From Aspidiotus rigidus (lineage: Eukaryota > Arthropoda > Insecta > Hemiptera > Diaspididae), in contig JAVHKY010000052.1 of assembly GCA_035079385.1 (NCBI GenBank), positions 4,836,001 to 4,900,000 of the forward strand: DNA of 64,000 nt, in the 5' to 3' direction. The translations under genes and the position numbers were made by a program. Under the pieces are notes generated by a model. The model saw only the letters and a program-made list of their open reading frames with translations, was not told the DNA's origin and searched no databases. How positions within the stretch are numbered: position 1 is the stretch's first letter; each line of letters begins with the position of its first letter. Shown here one piece after another: positions 47,063 to 57,045 of the stretch.

Positions 47063-48173
47063 ATGCAAGGTGGTCGCACTGCTCATTCACATTCAAACTA
47101 CCTCTAGATCTAGCCTTCCACGGCAATACTACTGTTTGTAATATTAAGAGGATAGCGTTACCGCCCGTTTGATAAAAAATACTAAACTCATTGTATGGGA
47201 TGAAATCACAATGGCTCACAAATATGCAGTCGAGGCATTGGACAGAACGTGTCGTGATTTGACGGGTGTGAACAAATTAATGGGAGGGATAACTACACTT
47301 TTATGCGGAGATTTTCGTCAGACTCTACCTGTTGTCCCTGAAGGTAGGAGTTTAATTACCAGAATGTAAAACCTATTTCATGTACAATACTCATCAAAAA
47401 TTTTAATGCTGTAATTCAGGCAGTCGTGGAGATACTGTCAATGCCTGTTTAAAACGATCACAAATTTGGGGAAAAATAGTAAAATTACCGTCATTAAAAC
47501 AGAATATGCGACTAACAGAGGATGCGCAGTCATTTTCACAAACTCTAGAGGCCGTGGGTAATGGTATGATTCTTATAATTAAGTTTTAGTATACTATTTT
47601 GAAGTAGGAAACCTGCTGTGTGGGAGGTCTTCATTGCCAAACTGTCCATTAGGGGCTTTCTGTTGTTTTACTATGATTTCCGAGTAACTTCTACAAATAC
47701 AGAGGTGGAAGAGGGGACAACAAAAATGTCTACTTTGGTGGTGTAGTAATACAGGAGGGGACCTGGGGGAAAAGTGATTTTCAAGTTGGGTATACGCATC
47801 TATTTGATCTATAGAAAGGGGTTCCATTAATTTCAAAACTCGACCTATTAATCTCCATGAGTACATTATATTTGCTGTGTACTTATTAAGTTGATTCTTA
47901 CGCATATCATACATTATGTTAAATGTACCATAAATAGGAACATTAGGTAAAACATGTCAATAGAATGTGGAGATATTGGTACATTTGTGCCTTCGTCGGA
48001 TGACTTAAATTCGTCAAATTTGGGGAGATATACATGGAATTGGTAATCGGTTGGATACATGGTTCACTGCTCGCGCAATACTTGCTCTAAGAAATACTAT
48101 AGTAGATAAATGGAATGATCAGATTGTGAACAGTATTCCTTCTGCAGTACGTGTCCTATAGTTCCTGGATAAG

Positions 48174-48892
48174 GTTAGTTAATTTTTTGAATCAATGTAG
48201 ATGTATGAAATACACCCGTTACATGCACTTCATTATTTACATCATTTTCCCCACCTTAATTCGCTCGCACGATTCCTTATAACAACACTCATTTATTCGA
48301 CAATCTTGTTACGATCGTATTTATTCCTATGTCTTGTTACGAGTCTCTTTCGCTATCGAAAATATACCAAATTTTCCGTTCCCCGTTACGATCATATTGC
48401 TTTCTACATATTTTTCCGAGTCTCTTTCGATATTTTACACTACCCGATTACCTGTTACAATACTCTACATCCTCACATTGTTCATTCCCTATATAAGCTC
48501 TTCCAGCTAACCTAATCGGAGAGTTCGAATTTTGAAGAATGATTTCGTTAACGCATTCTGCGCGCTGTCATATTTCTCTTGTTCGCGAATCAATCTAATT
48601 ATCAATTGATGTGTTGTTTTCTTAATCATCGTACCAGTAGATTCTTTTTCTATTGTTATCGTCGCGTTCGTCTTAACTTTCTTTTTTAGATCTGTAGTTG
48701 ATTTAAGCTGTATCCAACTAAGTGAGTCCCTTCAATTATACCTGATCGCAATCTACATGTGTTTCCTCTGTTCACTTTGGTTTTTAGCGTGTAGATCCCA
48801 ATATTTTGGTACATCATACAAAACCCCCTTCGTTAAGTGATTCCCTTTTCTGACCTTATACTCTTACAGTAGACGAAGAGTTTCAAATTCTA
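48174..48892 (+). other. Enlarged Helitron intron with unidentified insert
   Basis: The donor follows F-L-D-K-G near 48,173, and the acceptor is near 48,892 before the last helicase exon. At about 720 bp it is nine times the usual intron here. It is T-rich with repeated GTTACGATC and GAGTCTCTTTCG words, a TATATAAGC near 48,492 and no frame of note. A solo LTR is possible but not shown. Confidence 0.4.
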
Positions 48893-49406
48893 GGAGACTT
48901 TGTATTGTTCCGTTGACACAACCGAAAAGGATGTTGATGCTATTACATTTCCAACCGAGGTTCTCAATTCGATTAATGACACTGAATTACCGCCACATAA
49001 ATTGAAGTTGAAAATTGGTGTTCCAGTAATGTTATTACGCAATCTAAACCCACCACGATTATGTAATGGTACTCGTTTACGTCTTAAAGCATTATACCGT
49101 TACACACTGGAAGCAATAATTCTTACTGGAGTTCGTGAAGGAGAAACGGTTTTCATTCCGCGTATTCCTTTACGTACTGCAGATCTAATTGGTCAATTTA
49201 CTAGGCTGCAATTCCCAATAAAAGTGTGTTTTGCTATGAGTATCAATAAAAGTCAAAGTCAAAGCTTTGACGCAGTTGGACTGCATTTAGAGGACCAGTG
49301 TTTCTCTCATGGCCAATTGTATGTGGCCTGCTCTAGAGGTAACTTCGTAAAAATCGTTATTTATATACAGCGATCAGACAAATGTAAAAAATGTCGTTTT
49401 TTCTGA

Positions 49407-50165
49407 AATTTTGTAATTAGTACTGTCAGATGCAGAATATGAAGGGGCAATTAGAGTAATTATACCACAATCATTATTATTTATATTTATATTACAGTGA
49501 ATAGATCAATGTGAGAAATGTTTTTGCGTTTCTCTTTGTTAACAATCTCTTGATTTTTTTTTTTTTTCTAAATAAGTATAAGTACCCAGTGTCTACTTAT
49601 AACCTTACAAAAATAAAATTGAGTGGTGAATTAAAATTTTCATTCTATGGTAGGAACTATACACCTAAAGTTGGAGAGATTCCTCATAATCCATCTTTAT
49701 ATGTGATGCGATCTAACAAACCCTATTATAAGTCCGAAGAATAGTTTATAGGTTTTGCCTGTTTTGCATTGCTATAGAAATGCACTTGCGCTGTTGCAAA
49801 CCCCGTCACCGGAAACCAAAGCACTTATTGTGACGCGGCTGGTGGCAGTGCAAGGCATTAGGTATAGAAATTGCAAAACGGACAAGAACCTGAAATATGA
49901 ATCATTCCACAAACAAACTGCATCATTGTTTTTGTTTGAAATCCTACGACTCGATGCTCTGCTCTCAGACCTCAAGTACTTATGTGCCTGGACGTACGTC
50001 ATTTTCGTTGATTTAAAAATTAAAAATTCGTTGCCTAGATTTTTATATTTTTTGTTTTTTGAAGGAATCAAAATAAGGTAAGTAGGTACCTACCTATCAA
50101 CAAGATGATAAAATGTTTAGACGGTCATATGCTGAAAAACAGAATTGGATTTATTGATTTTACAG
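49407..50165 (+). other. Spacer between helicase and RPA-like gene
   Basis: No Helitron motif was seen. Two open frames (49,511-49,744 and 49,755-50,081) show no recognised domain; the second runs through the foldback at 49,761-49,879. The sequence just before 50,166 looks like a 3' splice site (GATTTTACAG), so the RPA-like gene probably had at least one more 5' exon in this spacer. Confidence 0.4.
49761..49879. repeat. 119-bp imperfect palindrome
   Basis: The ends GTTTTGCATTGCTATAGAAA and the complement of TATAGAAATTGCAAAAC pair with gaps. The inner parts CTTGCGCTGTTGCAAACCCC-GTCAC and GTGAC-GCGGCTGGTGGCAGTGCAAG also pair. This is a small MITE-like unit between the helicase and RPA-like genes. 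Confidence 0.6.
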
Positions 50166-51376
50166 GCTACGTGTACTCCATTTTCGAAATTGAGTGTTGG
50201 AAAAAATTCATGCACTCTAAAATGTACATTATTGAAAATTAACGATCCGTATGAATATTCCAACGCAAAAGGTACAGGCACAGTGTATGCATTTACCTTC
50301 ACAGATGGGGAGAAATGTTTCTCCGGAGTGTCCTTCGACAAAGAAGTTGTCGAGAAATTGTGCGATGTTGCAATGACTTATATGATTAAAAATCCATTCA
50401 TCAAACATAATAAGTAAGTAGTTCACAGAATCGAATATGCTCAAAATACGTTATGAGAGATGGTACTGTTTTTGGTCATTGCAATGGTAGTATAATATTA
50501 GAAATTTGTGCTTTACAGTTACGAAAATAAAAGACAGTTGTCACTGAATAAAAGGACGACCATCTCGTCAAAAGTAGAAGAAGCCCCTTCTGAATCAGAG
50601 ACGTTGATACCGAAATTAGAGTTTAATTCAATCACGAAAGCAGTATCTCAGCGATCCTTTGTCAATACTTTTTTTATTGAGGGGTCAGAATTCCGAGAAA
50701 TCAAAATTCGCGACGAATCAGGTAAGATACCTAATATTTTTGTATGATATGGTACTTAACTTAGTGTTTTGTTCCATATTTCATTGTGAAGAATGATGAA
50801 TACTTTTAATCATAGATGGGTTCAATTTAGGTTGTATTGATGTCAAGTTATTCCACAATACCGGTACTAGTAATTTAGAGGAAGGCTACGTGGTCATTTT
50901 TTCGTAACGTGTGTCTTATCAAGAAGAGGATGGCTGCTTCAACGTGATAGTCGGAAAATCGAGTATCATTGAGGTAGTGAGTCAGCGTGACCAAGCGGAA
51001 AAACTCTTGAAATGGTACGTACATACTGTATTACACATACAACAGTTAGGTAAAAAGGCTGTTCGCCTAATTAGCATGGTTCAGTTTCATGATTAATATC
51101 ATTTACGAGCCAATCTCATGTTCATATTTCTTGGGTTGTTGTAGGTATTTGGAAGGCGGGAAGGACTGCACGTCATTAGAAAATTTTTCTAAACGAAAGA
51201 AAGAAGAAGATGAAGGTGGTGTCGTGAAATTGAAGAGGAAGATCCCATATATTCGGAACTTGATTAGACAAGAAATAGACGAGTTAGAACAAGAAATCAG
51301 GCAACGAGAAAGCGACCTCGGTGAGTGTCAGTTCAAACGGATGAGACTATTGAATGAGCTTAGTCTTTATAATTGA
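50166..51376 (+). pseudogene. RPA70-like single-strand DNA-binding protein of the Helitron
   Basis: Four exons (50,166-50,413; 50,519-50,721; 50,831-51,014; 51,145-51,376) are joined by phase-compatible GT...AG introns of 105, 109 and 130 bp. Exon 1 holds an OB fold like RPA70 DBD-A: C-T-L-K-C-T-L-L-K-I-N-D-P-Y, S-N-A-K-G-T-G-T-V-Y-A-F-T-F-T-D-G and F-S-G-V-S-F-D-K-E-V. Exon 2 is the linker into DBD-B (I-P-K-L-E-F-N-S-I, E-I-K-I-R-D-E-S-G). Exon 3 completes DBD-B (C-I-D-V-K-L-F, V-I-V-G-K-S-S-I-I) up to A-E-K-L-L-K-W-Y. Exon 4 is a charged coiled-coil tail unlike RPA70's zinc domain. One in-frame TAA lies at about 50,906. Plant Helitrons are known to carry RPA70-like genes. Same strand and adjacency argue that this one belongs to the Helitron rather than the host. 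Confidence 0.8.
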
Positions 51377-53640
51377 TTATTTTCTTCAATTTCTTTATTG
51401 GTGGAATATGTATACCTTTTTTTTTTTTTTTCGGAGGGAGGGGGGGGAGCGATCAAATTTGTTTCAAAGACAGATTAATAAACTTGATTTTTTTTGTATG
51501 TACGTTGGTCATATTTGAATATTTTATTTTCCGAAGTAATGAACTTTATTTTTCTTTAGGGTGAGAGGTTAACTGAGATTGGTGTTAATGTGGTTCAGGA
51601 TTTGTTCAATATTCATGTACATTGGACATTGACTTATTGTAGGCGGTCTGATTTGAAATGCAAATATAAGGATAGGCGCGGGCTTTCGGCTTGTATTTCA
51701 TATAAGATCAGCAGTGACGAGACGACAAAAATGGACAACGCGGCTGTGTGAAGTGATCCATCAATTGCAACATGATTACCGGTACATCATTACCGGTGAT
51801 ATATTTCTCGTTGACAACAAATTTAACGGCGTTCCTCACATACTGGGAGATCAATTAACTTCGTGTTCTTCTGTAAAGTAGTAGAGTCTGTTGCTGGATG
51901 ATTGTGTAGTAATTTTTGCGCAGAACGTACATCCTCCCCTGGTATTAATGTAGCATCAGTACGTATACTTGATTGAATGTAAATCATCGTTCTCTACTGG
52001 GATTGTATGGCGATCGACCAGTCGATCAGAAAACCCATGTTGCCTACCATTGCTATGAAGGATCAAAACAAAAAAGAATCCCGGTGAGACTCGATACAAA
52101 TTTAATCCAAGAAAATTACAGTAATTGTATTTGTCACATCATCGTATATAATAATTAAGTTATTCCTTCTGCAGGTACATAGTGCATTTTTCTGAATAGA
52201 AAAATAATCTCCCGTGAAAAAGATTCCAAATTCTCACAATTTATGCAATAAAATTATTCGTGTTTAGGGGCTCAGTCTACTGCATTACATTATTTATTAT
52301 TACTATTTCTTTTTCCAGAATCGCACGAAGCTATTACACGAGAAATCTTCCACGTTATTAACGCGATTATTTCTCATCGAGGAAAAGAAGAAAAAAATTA
52401 CTACGAGATGAAGGGAAACGATGACAATTTGTGTTGACTAAAATTACCGACTGCTAAATACGAATGCGCTGCATCTGAATAGCGGAGCTATATTAGCCTT
52501 TACCCTATAATACTGCTAACAATTCGCAGTTTGCTAAATATGACATACGAGAGTAGAGAAGCGATTAGTTGAAGGTGCTGAAAATAATATTAAACGTTTC
52601 GCGTGCTCAAATCTCTGTCTTTCTCTTTCTACTTACTTTCTTTTTTTCCCCTTATATTTATATATTATATGTTTATTTTCTCTCTCACTCTCTCTAGCTT
52701 CGTAGTATTTCATGTCGCTGCTTCATTTCGCGATTCCCTTCACGCATTTACGCATTATATCTCTCACAAAATTGATTCGCAAAAAATTTAATTCAAACCC
52801 AACTTAAAGCGAACATAATATCAGCGCGCGATTTAATGTCGCGTCCTTCGAACCGAGAATAAGTAGTTGGGAAGTGCGAACGTAGAGAGATGGAGGAAAA
52901 AAGAGATAAAATAAAATTATTATGAAAAGGCAGAAAAAGGTTATAAATTTATTTTGTTCTATTTATACTTCACATTTGCTCGTATTAAGGAAAATTCGCC
53001 TGCGTAAAATCTGTTTCTTCGTTCTGTATTATTATATACATATACATACAATGATTATGAGGGAGCTCCTTTGTCACGTATTGGCCTTGGCTTACGTGCA
53101 CTAAAACCCGATGCGGTAAGTTAGCAATATCCAGAACAAACAAACGGAAATAAAAGGGTGAAATGAATAGAGTAAGTGAGAGCGTCATCCCTTTTCTTCC
53201 GGAATTTAATTGAGGTTTATAAATACACTGTATTCTCGCGACGAAGATTATTCGACAAGTGAAATTTTCTTTGTCAATGTATCGGAAAAGCTATCACTGA
53301 TTAAATGATTCGAATTATGATTCTTCTCCTTTTGCATCTAAATCTCGTAACTCTCCAAACGCGATACAATAGCCTGACAGTTCATTGATGATTTGATTTT
53401 GATGACAAATTTTAGCGGAGAAACGTAATACAACAACAATATTGTTTCAGAAGGTGTCTCCTTTATTTTTGACTACCTACATCATAATTTATCGTTGCTG
53501 ATGCACGTTGAAACACATTGACGTTTTTTCTTTCAAATTGTAACTATAAAGTTTGAGTCGCACAGGACATATCAAAATCAAATCAAATCACCTTTATCGA
53601 CCATTTTCACGTTACATAATACCTAATAAGTAATAAGTGA
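51377..53640. other. No gene seen; possible Helitron 3' flank
   Basis: AT-rich with T runs near 51,418-51,431 and TC-rich stretches near 52,680. No Helitron 3' hairpin with CTRRT was identified. Open frames are short and unrecognised. Confidence 0.4.
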
Positions 53641-54756
53641 CTAATTAAAGATCGTCGGCCCATACAAAGCAAAGGTTTCCTGCAGTCGTTCCCACTCCTT
53701 TCTAGTTCCTGCAATTTTGTGAAAGTTTTTTCCTTTTAAAAACCCATTAATATTATCGTACCACTTCGTACGTTGATGGCCTCTTCTCCTCTTGTAGTGC
53801 GAAAGGTACCAGAAGGTTGTTTTATATGTCCACCTTTCGTCCCTCATCCTCGCCACATGTCCCGCCAATCTTCACTTTATTCTTCTGATATATCTAACTA
53901 TGTCAATATTATTGGGTAGGCTCTTTTTGATATCGGTTATATTCCTATACGATTTTTTATTCTGTGCCCGAGAATTGATCTTTCCATTGCGTTTTGGGTA
54001 GTTGCTATTTTCTTCAGGGATTTGGCAGTCAGCGGCCAAGTCTGACAGCCGTATGTTAGGGAGGGACTTACGCTCATGTTGAATATTTCACTTTTCTGTT
54101 TGTTTTTGAAAGGACCTTTGAATATTTTTTTTAGTGACCAAAATTTGTTCCATGCCCTTGTTATTCTTCTTTCGATTTCTTCGTGCGATCTTCCATTGAT
54201 ATCAACTGACCTAGATAGGTCTTGTCCAATGAAGTCCCTACTTTCTCCCCGTATATCATTGCTTTGGCTAAACTTTCACGATTTATTAACTTCTTTGTCT
54301 TTTTAATACTAATTATTAACCCCGATTCCTCCCCCTCCGTCGCCAGTTCCGTTATCATTTCTTTCAGTTCTTCCTCCGAATCAGATATAAGAATTACGTC
54401 ATCCGCGAACCGCAGGTTTAAGATCAATTCCCGTTTACGTTTACACCTCTATTCTCCCAATTCAATTTCCTAAATATCTGCTCGAGCACGCAGTTGAATA
54501 GTATTGGTGATAGTGGGCCCCCTTGAGCTATCACTTTTGTTATTTCAAAATATTTCCTCTCTACATCGGTTTTAATTCGTGCCCTTATTTCACGATACAT
54601 GTCTTGTATTATTTTTATGTAATTTCGTGGGATCCCTTGATGCCTTAAACATGAAATCATGTTTCACTGTATCGAATGCTTTCTTGTAGTCTATTAATGC
54701 TAGGTGTATGCTGATTTGGTGTTCCGCACATTTTTCGATCATTTGGTTTATAAGTA
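53641..54756 (-). pseudogene. RTE-like non-LTR retrotransposon, RT to C-terminus
   Basis: From high to low coordinate on the minus strand, the first block gives L-A-L-I-D-Y-K-K-A-F-D-T-V (about 54,690). After a frameshift near 54,655 come IRARIKTDVERKYF, G-G-P-L-S-P-I-L-F-N-C-V-L-E and IFRKLNWENRGVNVNG. L-R-F-A-D-D-V-I-L-I-S (54,380-54,415) is the catalytic box. Further down are PSLTYGCQTWPLTAKSLKK (about 54,035) and the tail M-A-G-H-V-A-R-M-R-D-E-R-W-T (53,840-53,868). The order and the L-N-W-E-x-R-G-V-N-V-N-G and A-G-H-V-A-R-M blocks are typical of RTE-clade elements. The endonuclease is missing. Confidence 0.85.
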
Positions 54757-55384
54757 CTCGCAATTAAAAATATATCATCACCTCAAAAGTCATTTTTCAA
54801 CATTATATTCGAAAATTCCCTCACAAGATCGCTAACATCAAAAAACTTGAAAATTTGTCCCAAAAATACTGCTTAAAATGACGAGGTGGATAACGAAAAA
54901 GTGAAGCACCTGCAAATTTGGCCAATAATACCAGAAAATAGACCTGACAAGTTTATCAACGGAGCTGATTGAAGAAAGTAGGGAACCTGTTTCATACAAG
55001 ATATAAGTGAAATGAAATTATGAAGTGGAATGAAGAAAGGCAGCTCGATTTGTGAATAAGAGTTCATTATTCGATTTTTACAATCAATTATCATCTCATC
55101 GAGGAAATTGTTCACTTGGGGGGTCGAGCGAGAAAACACATAAAACAAAGAGATTGCAGAGATCTGACGTGTGTGAGAGGTAGAAAACAATGAGCCATAA
55201 ACGAAAACTATGCAAGACCGATTCTTCGGCTACTAGTACAATGTTGCCGATCAGGTAATGCGGAACAAGCCGCCGTTACAACTCCACCCCTTCTCTCTGT
55301 AAGGATTCAATGTTTGAAGATTGTTCAAGTAGCTCCTATCATACTTTCACTCCACAAGAAACACTAAGGAAAATTAGAAGCCAT
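54757..55384. other. No gene seen
   Basis: AT-rich. A family A-like word GTAGGGAACCTGTTTCATAC occurs at 54,976-54,995. Confidence 0.4.
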
Positions 55385-55625
55385 TGCAGACGTTGCAATG
55401 GCAGCGGGGAACCCGCAATTCCTTAACTCGACCTCTCAGGTGGTGTGGAACTGAGTTGATAATCCAGTCATATAATTCAAATCGAAATTATCATTCTACA
55501 TTCCCTCCTATCATATATAGCTCGAGACTCGAAATTCTTCTAAGTCCCGTAACCTAACCTAACCTGCGGACGCGGACGTTTTCTGAGGATGTAATCTCCT
55601 AACAAAATGGATAGCGGGTTCCCCG
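55385..55625. repeat. Family A-related modules
   Basis: It contains GCAGCGGGGAACCCGCAAT, CCTATCATATATAGCTCGAG followed by ACTCGAAATT, and AGCGGGTTCCCCGCT (a 15-bp palindrome at about 55,611-55,626). The order differs from the 8-10 kb cluster, which shows module shuffling. Confidence 0.5.
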
Positions 55626-55920
55626 CTAAAAGACGGATACACGTAACAGATAGTCGCTACCTGTTTGAAATCACGATACAGGTGAAAAAGGTAAAAATTT
55701 GTAATTTGGAGTGAAACAGAAAAAGAAGAGTCAAAACGAATAAAAAACTACAACAAAAATGAAAAATTATAAAGAAACCAAAAAACAAATTATATGAAAA
55801 GATTTTGTGAGCTGTACTCGTAAATATGTTAGGCCCAAATCGTCAAATCACTCAATTCGCGGAATGGGCAGAAAAATTGCCCATTTCATGAACTAAACAT
55901 AGTATATTACGCTATAAGGG

Positions 55921-56010
55921 ACGGAGGAGAGCGATTTCTATACGAGCGCTTTGGCAACCCGAGCCGCGGCGAGGGCCGCCATGCAGCGCGAGTATATCGC
56001 TTTCCTCCGT
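55921..56010. repeat. GC-rich 90-bp palindrome
   Basis: ACGGAGGAGAGCGAT at the left end is mirrored by ATCGCTTTCCTCCGT at the right, with a GC-rich centre CCGAGCCGCGGCGAGGGCCG. It stands out in AT-rich surroundings. It is followed by the 56,031/56,326 inverted repeat and may be the end of an unidentified DNA element. Confidence 0.65.
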
Positions 56011-56030
56011 TCACGTGTGGCGTACGCTAT

Positions 56031-56351
56031 TTTTCGGTTCACACGAATAAAAACGCAAATGCGAGATGATCTATAACTAAAATTTTCACTTTTTTATTAG
56101 AGCATCATAACATTGTTGATGGAAACACACATAGAATAACGAAATTGTAATTTTCTTACAATTAATGAACACAAGGAAAAATTCGAGTGTTATATTTAAA
56201 ATTATTAAAAGATCAGATAGACCAAGAACACGCATGCAAAATGCGCGCATGTGCGTAACCTAACTCTTTGAGCCCTAAAGTAAAAAAACGCGTCTTTGCG
56301 TCTTACAACGAAGCACCGAAGGAACGCGTTTTTATTCATGTGAACCGAAAA
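56031..56351. repeat. Inverted repeat pair, 26-bp arms
   Basis: TTTTCGGTTCACACGAATAA at 56,031 and its complement ending at 56,351 differ at one position over 26 bp. The spacer is about 270 bp and is non-coding. Confidence 0.7.
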
Positions 56352-56688
56352 CCCTTTTGCCTATTCCACGAAATAGGCAGTTGTGCCGACTTATTTCACT
56401 TTTTGGACAACACATTTTCAATCAATACGAGAATGAGCAGTCCACATAAAAACGTTACATCAATTGTTACCCAAATTGTGTAATTGACCAATTTACTTGA
56501 ATTTGAAGATCAGAAATAAGAAATGAATAATTAGTTGAACTGAAGTCCGGTAGAAATAATTGAGCACGAGGTTTCTTCATGAATAATCAAGGAATCAGCA
56601 CAAGGCTTCGTCATGAATAATTGAGGAATCAGCACGAGGCTTTGTCATGAGTGTGATTGAAAATTAATCATGATTATCGCATGAACGT

Positions 56689-57045
56689 CTAGGGTGGCAT
56701 GACGAGCTGCAAATTATACCGTTTTGAAGCAAGTACATATTTTATTTTGGCATTTCTGCGTACAAATGCATCACCAAAACCCTTGCGGATAGACCCAACG
56801 CTGCTTGCCTTCCCCATCTCGCGCAGTGAAAGGCGAACGTAAGGCACTTCATCGACAGCGACAGATCGGATCTTCGTGGCCTCGAGCGCATTGCGCTCTA
56901 GTTGGAGGTCCAGAGTTCCATCCTTTGTCCCAACCGTCACTCTCCCATCCTGTACCGCCGTAACATCGACTATCATGTTCGCTGGATCTGCGCGGCCTCT
57001 ATCAAATTCTGGAATTTTCATCAGAGCATCATCACCAACCTTCAA
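56689..57045 (-). pseudogene. Ginger/KRBA2-SCAND3-like integrase transposon, C-terminal piece
   Basis: The minus-strand frame of 118 codons gives V-G-D-D-A-L-M-K-I-P-E-F-D-R-G-R-A-D-P-A-N, then VTVGTKDGTLDLQLERNALE and V-R-L-S-L-R-E-M-G-K-A-S-S-V-G. The layout V-G-D-x-V-x-I-P-x-x-D-R-G-R-x-D, G-T-x-x-G-x-L and V-S-L-R-E resembles the C-terminal region of integrase-type transposon proteins such as KRBA2/SCAND3-like and Ginger. The expected Cys-rich tail is not visible, and no integrase core is upstream. The family assignment is from pattern memory only. Confidence 0.5.

Larger units (their letters stand above)
43822..49406 (+). pseudogene. Helitron PIF1-type helicase exons, interrupted by a hAT
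   Basis: An 87-bp intron (43,735-43,821) joins E-A-P-G-E-I to D-K-T-F-L-L-N-S-L-L-S-K-V-R. Walker A therefore reads G-E-I-D-K-T where G-G-T-G-K-T is expected, a degraded phosphate loop. S-S-S-I-A-A-T-L-L is cut by the hAT and resumes at 47,071 as G-G-R-T-A-H-S. After 1-nt shifts come F-K-L-P-L-D-L-A, L-I-V-W-D-E-I-T-M-A-H-K (Walker B near 47,199) and L-C-G-D-F-R-Q-T-L-P-V-V-P-E-G. Intron 47,344-47,419 leads to SRGDTVNACLKRSQIWGKIV. Further pieces are W-F-T-A-R-A-I-L-A-L-R-N (48,055) and a long last exon (about 48,893-49,340) with KLKIGVPVMLLRNLNPPRLC, INKSQSQSFDAVGL and G-Q-L-Y-V-A-C-S-R. Confidence 0.9.
39070..51376 (+). mobile_element. Autonomous-type Helitron (Rep/helicase plus RPA-like gene), decayed and nested
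   Basis: Plus-strand exons follow one another in the canonical Helitron order: N-terminal Cys segment, HUH replication initiator, Y-x3-Y, linker, PIF1-type helicase, then an RPA70-like gene. GT...AG introns with compatible phases join most pieces. At least one hAT, one non-autonomous Helitron and one Tigger element are inserted. The limits given are those of the coding evidence; terminal TC, 3' hairpin and CTRRT of this outer element were not identified. Stops and frameshifts show that it is inactive. Confidence 0.85.

Noticed and set aside
48174..48892. Possible solo LTR (TATATAAGC and candidate TG...CA ends) in the enlarged Helitron intron
   Set aside because: No convincing target duplication or paired LTR could be found by eye, so it is listed only as an unidentified insert.
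50166..51376. RPA-like gene as an ordinary host RPA70
   Set aside because: It lacks the RPA70 N-terminal and C-terminal domains, has an in-frame stop and sits beside the Helitron helicase on the same strand. A domesticated or host origin is not fully excluded.
55551..55566. AACCTAACCTAACCTG resembling the insect telomere repeat (TTAGG/CCTAA)
   Set aside because: Only about three units in an internal repeat region; too short to be telomeric or an interstitial telomere tract.
56268..56483. 71-codon plus-strand frame near the 56.3-kb inverted repeat
   Set aside because: No motif, and it begins inside the inverted-repeat region; treated as chance.
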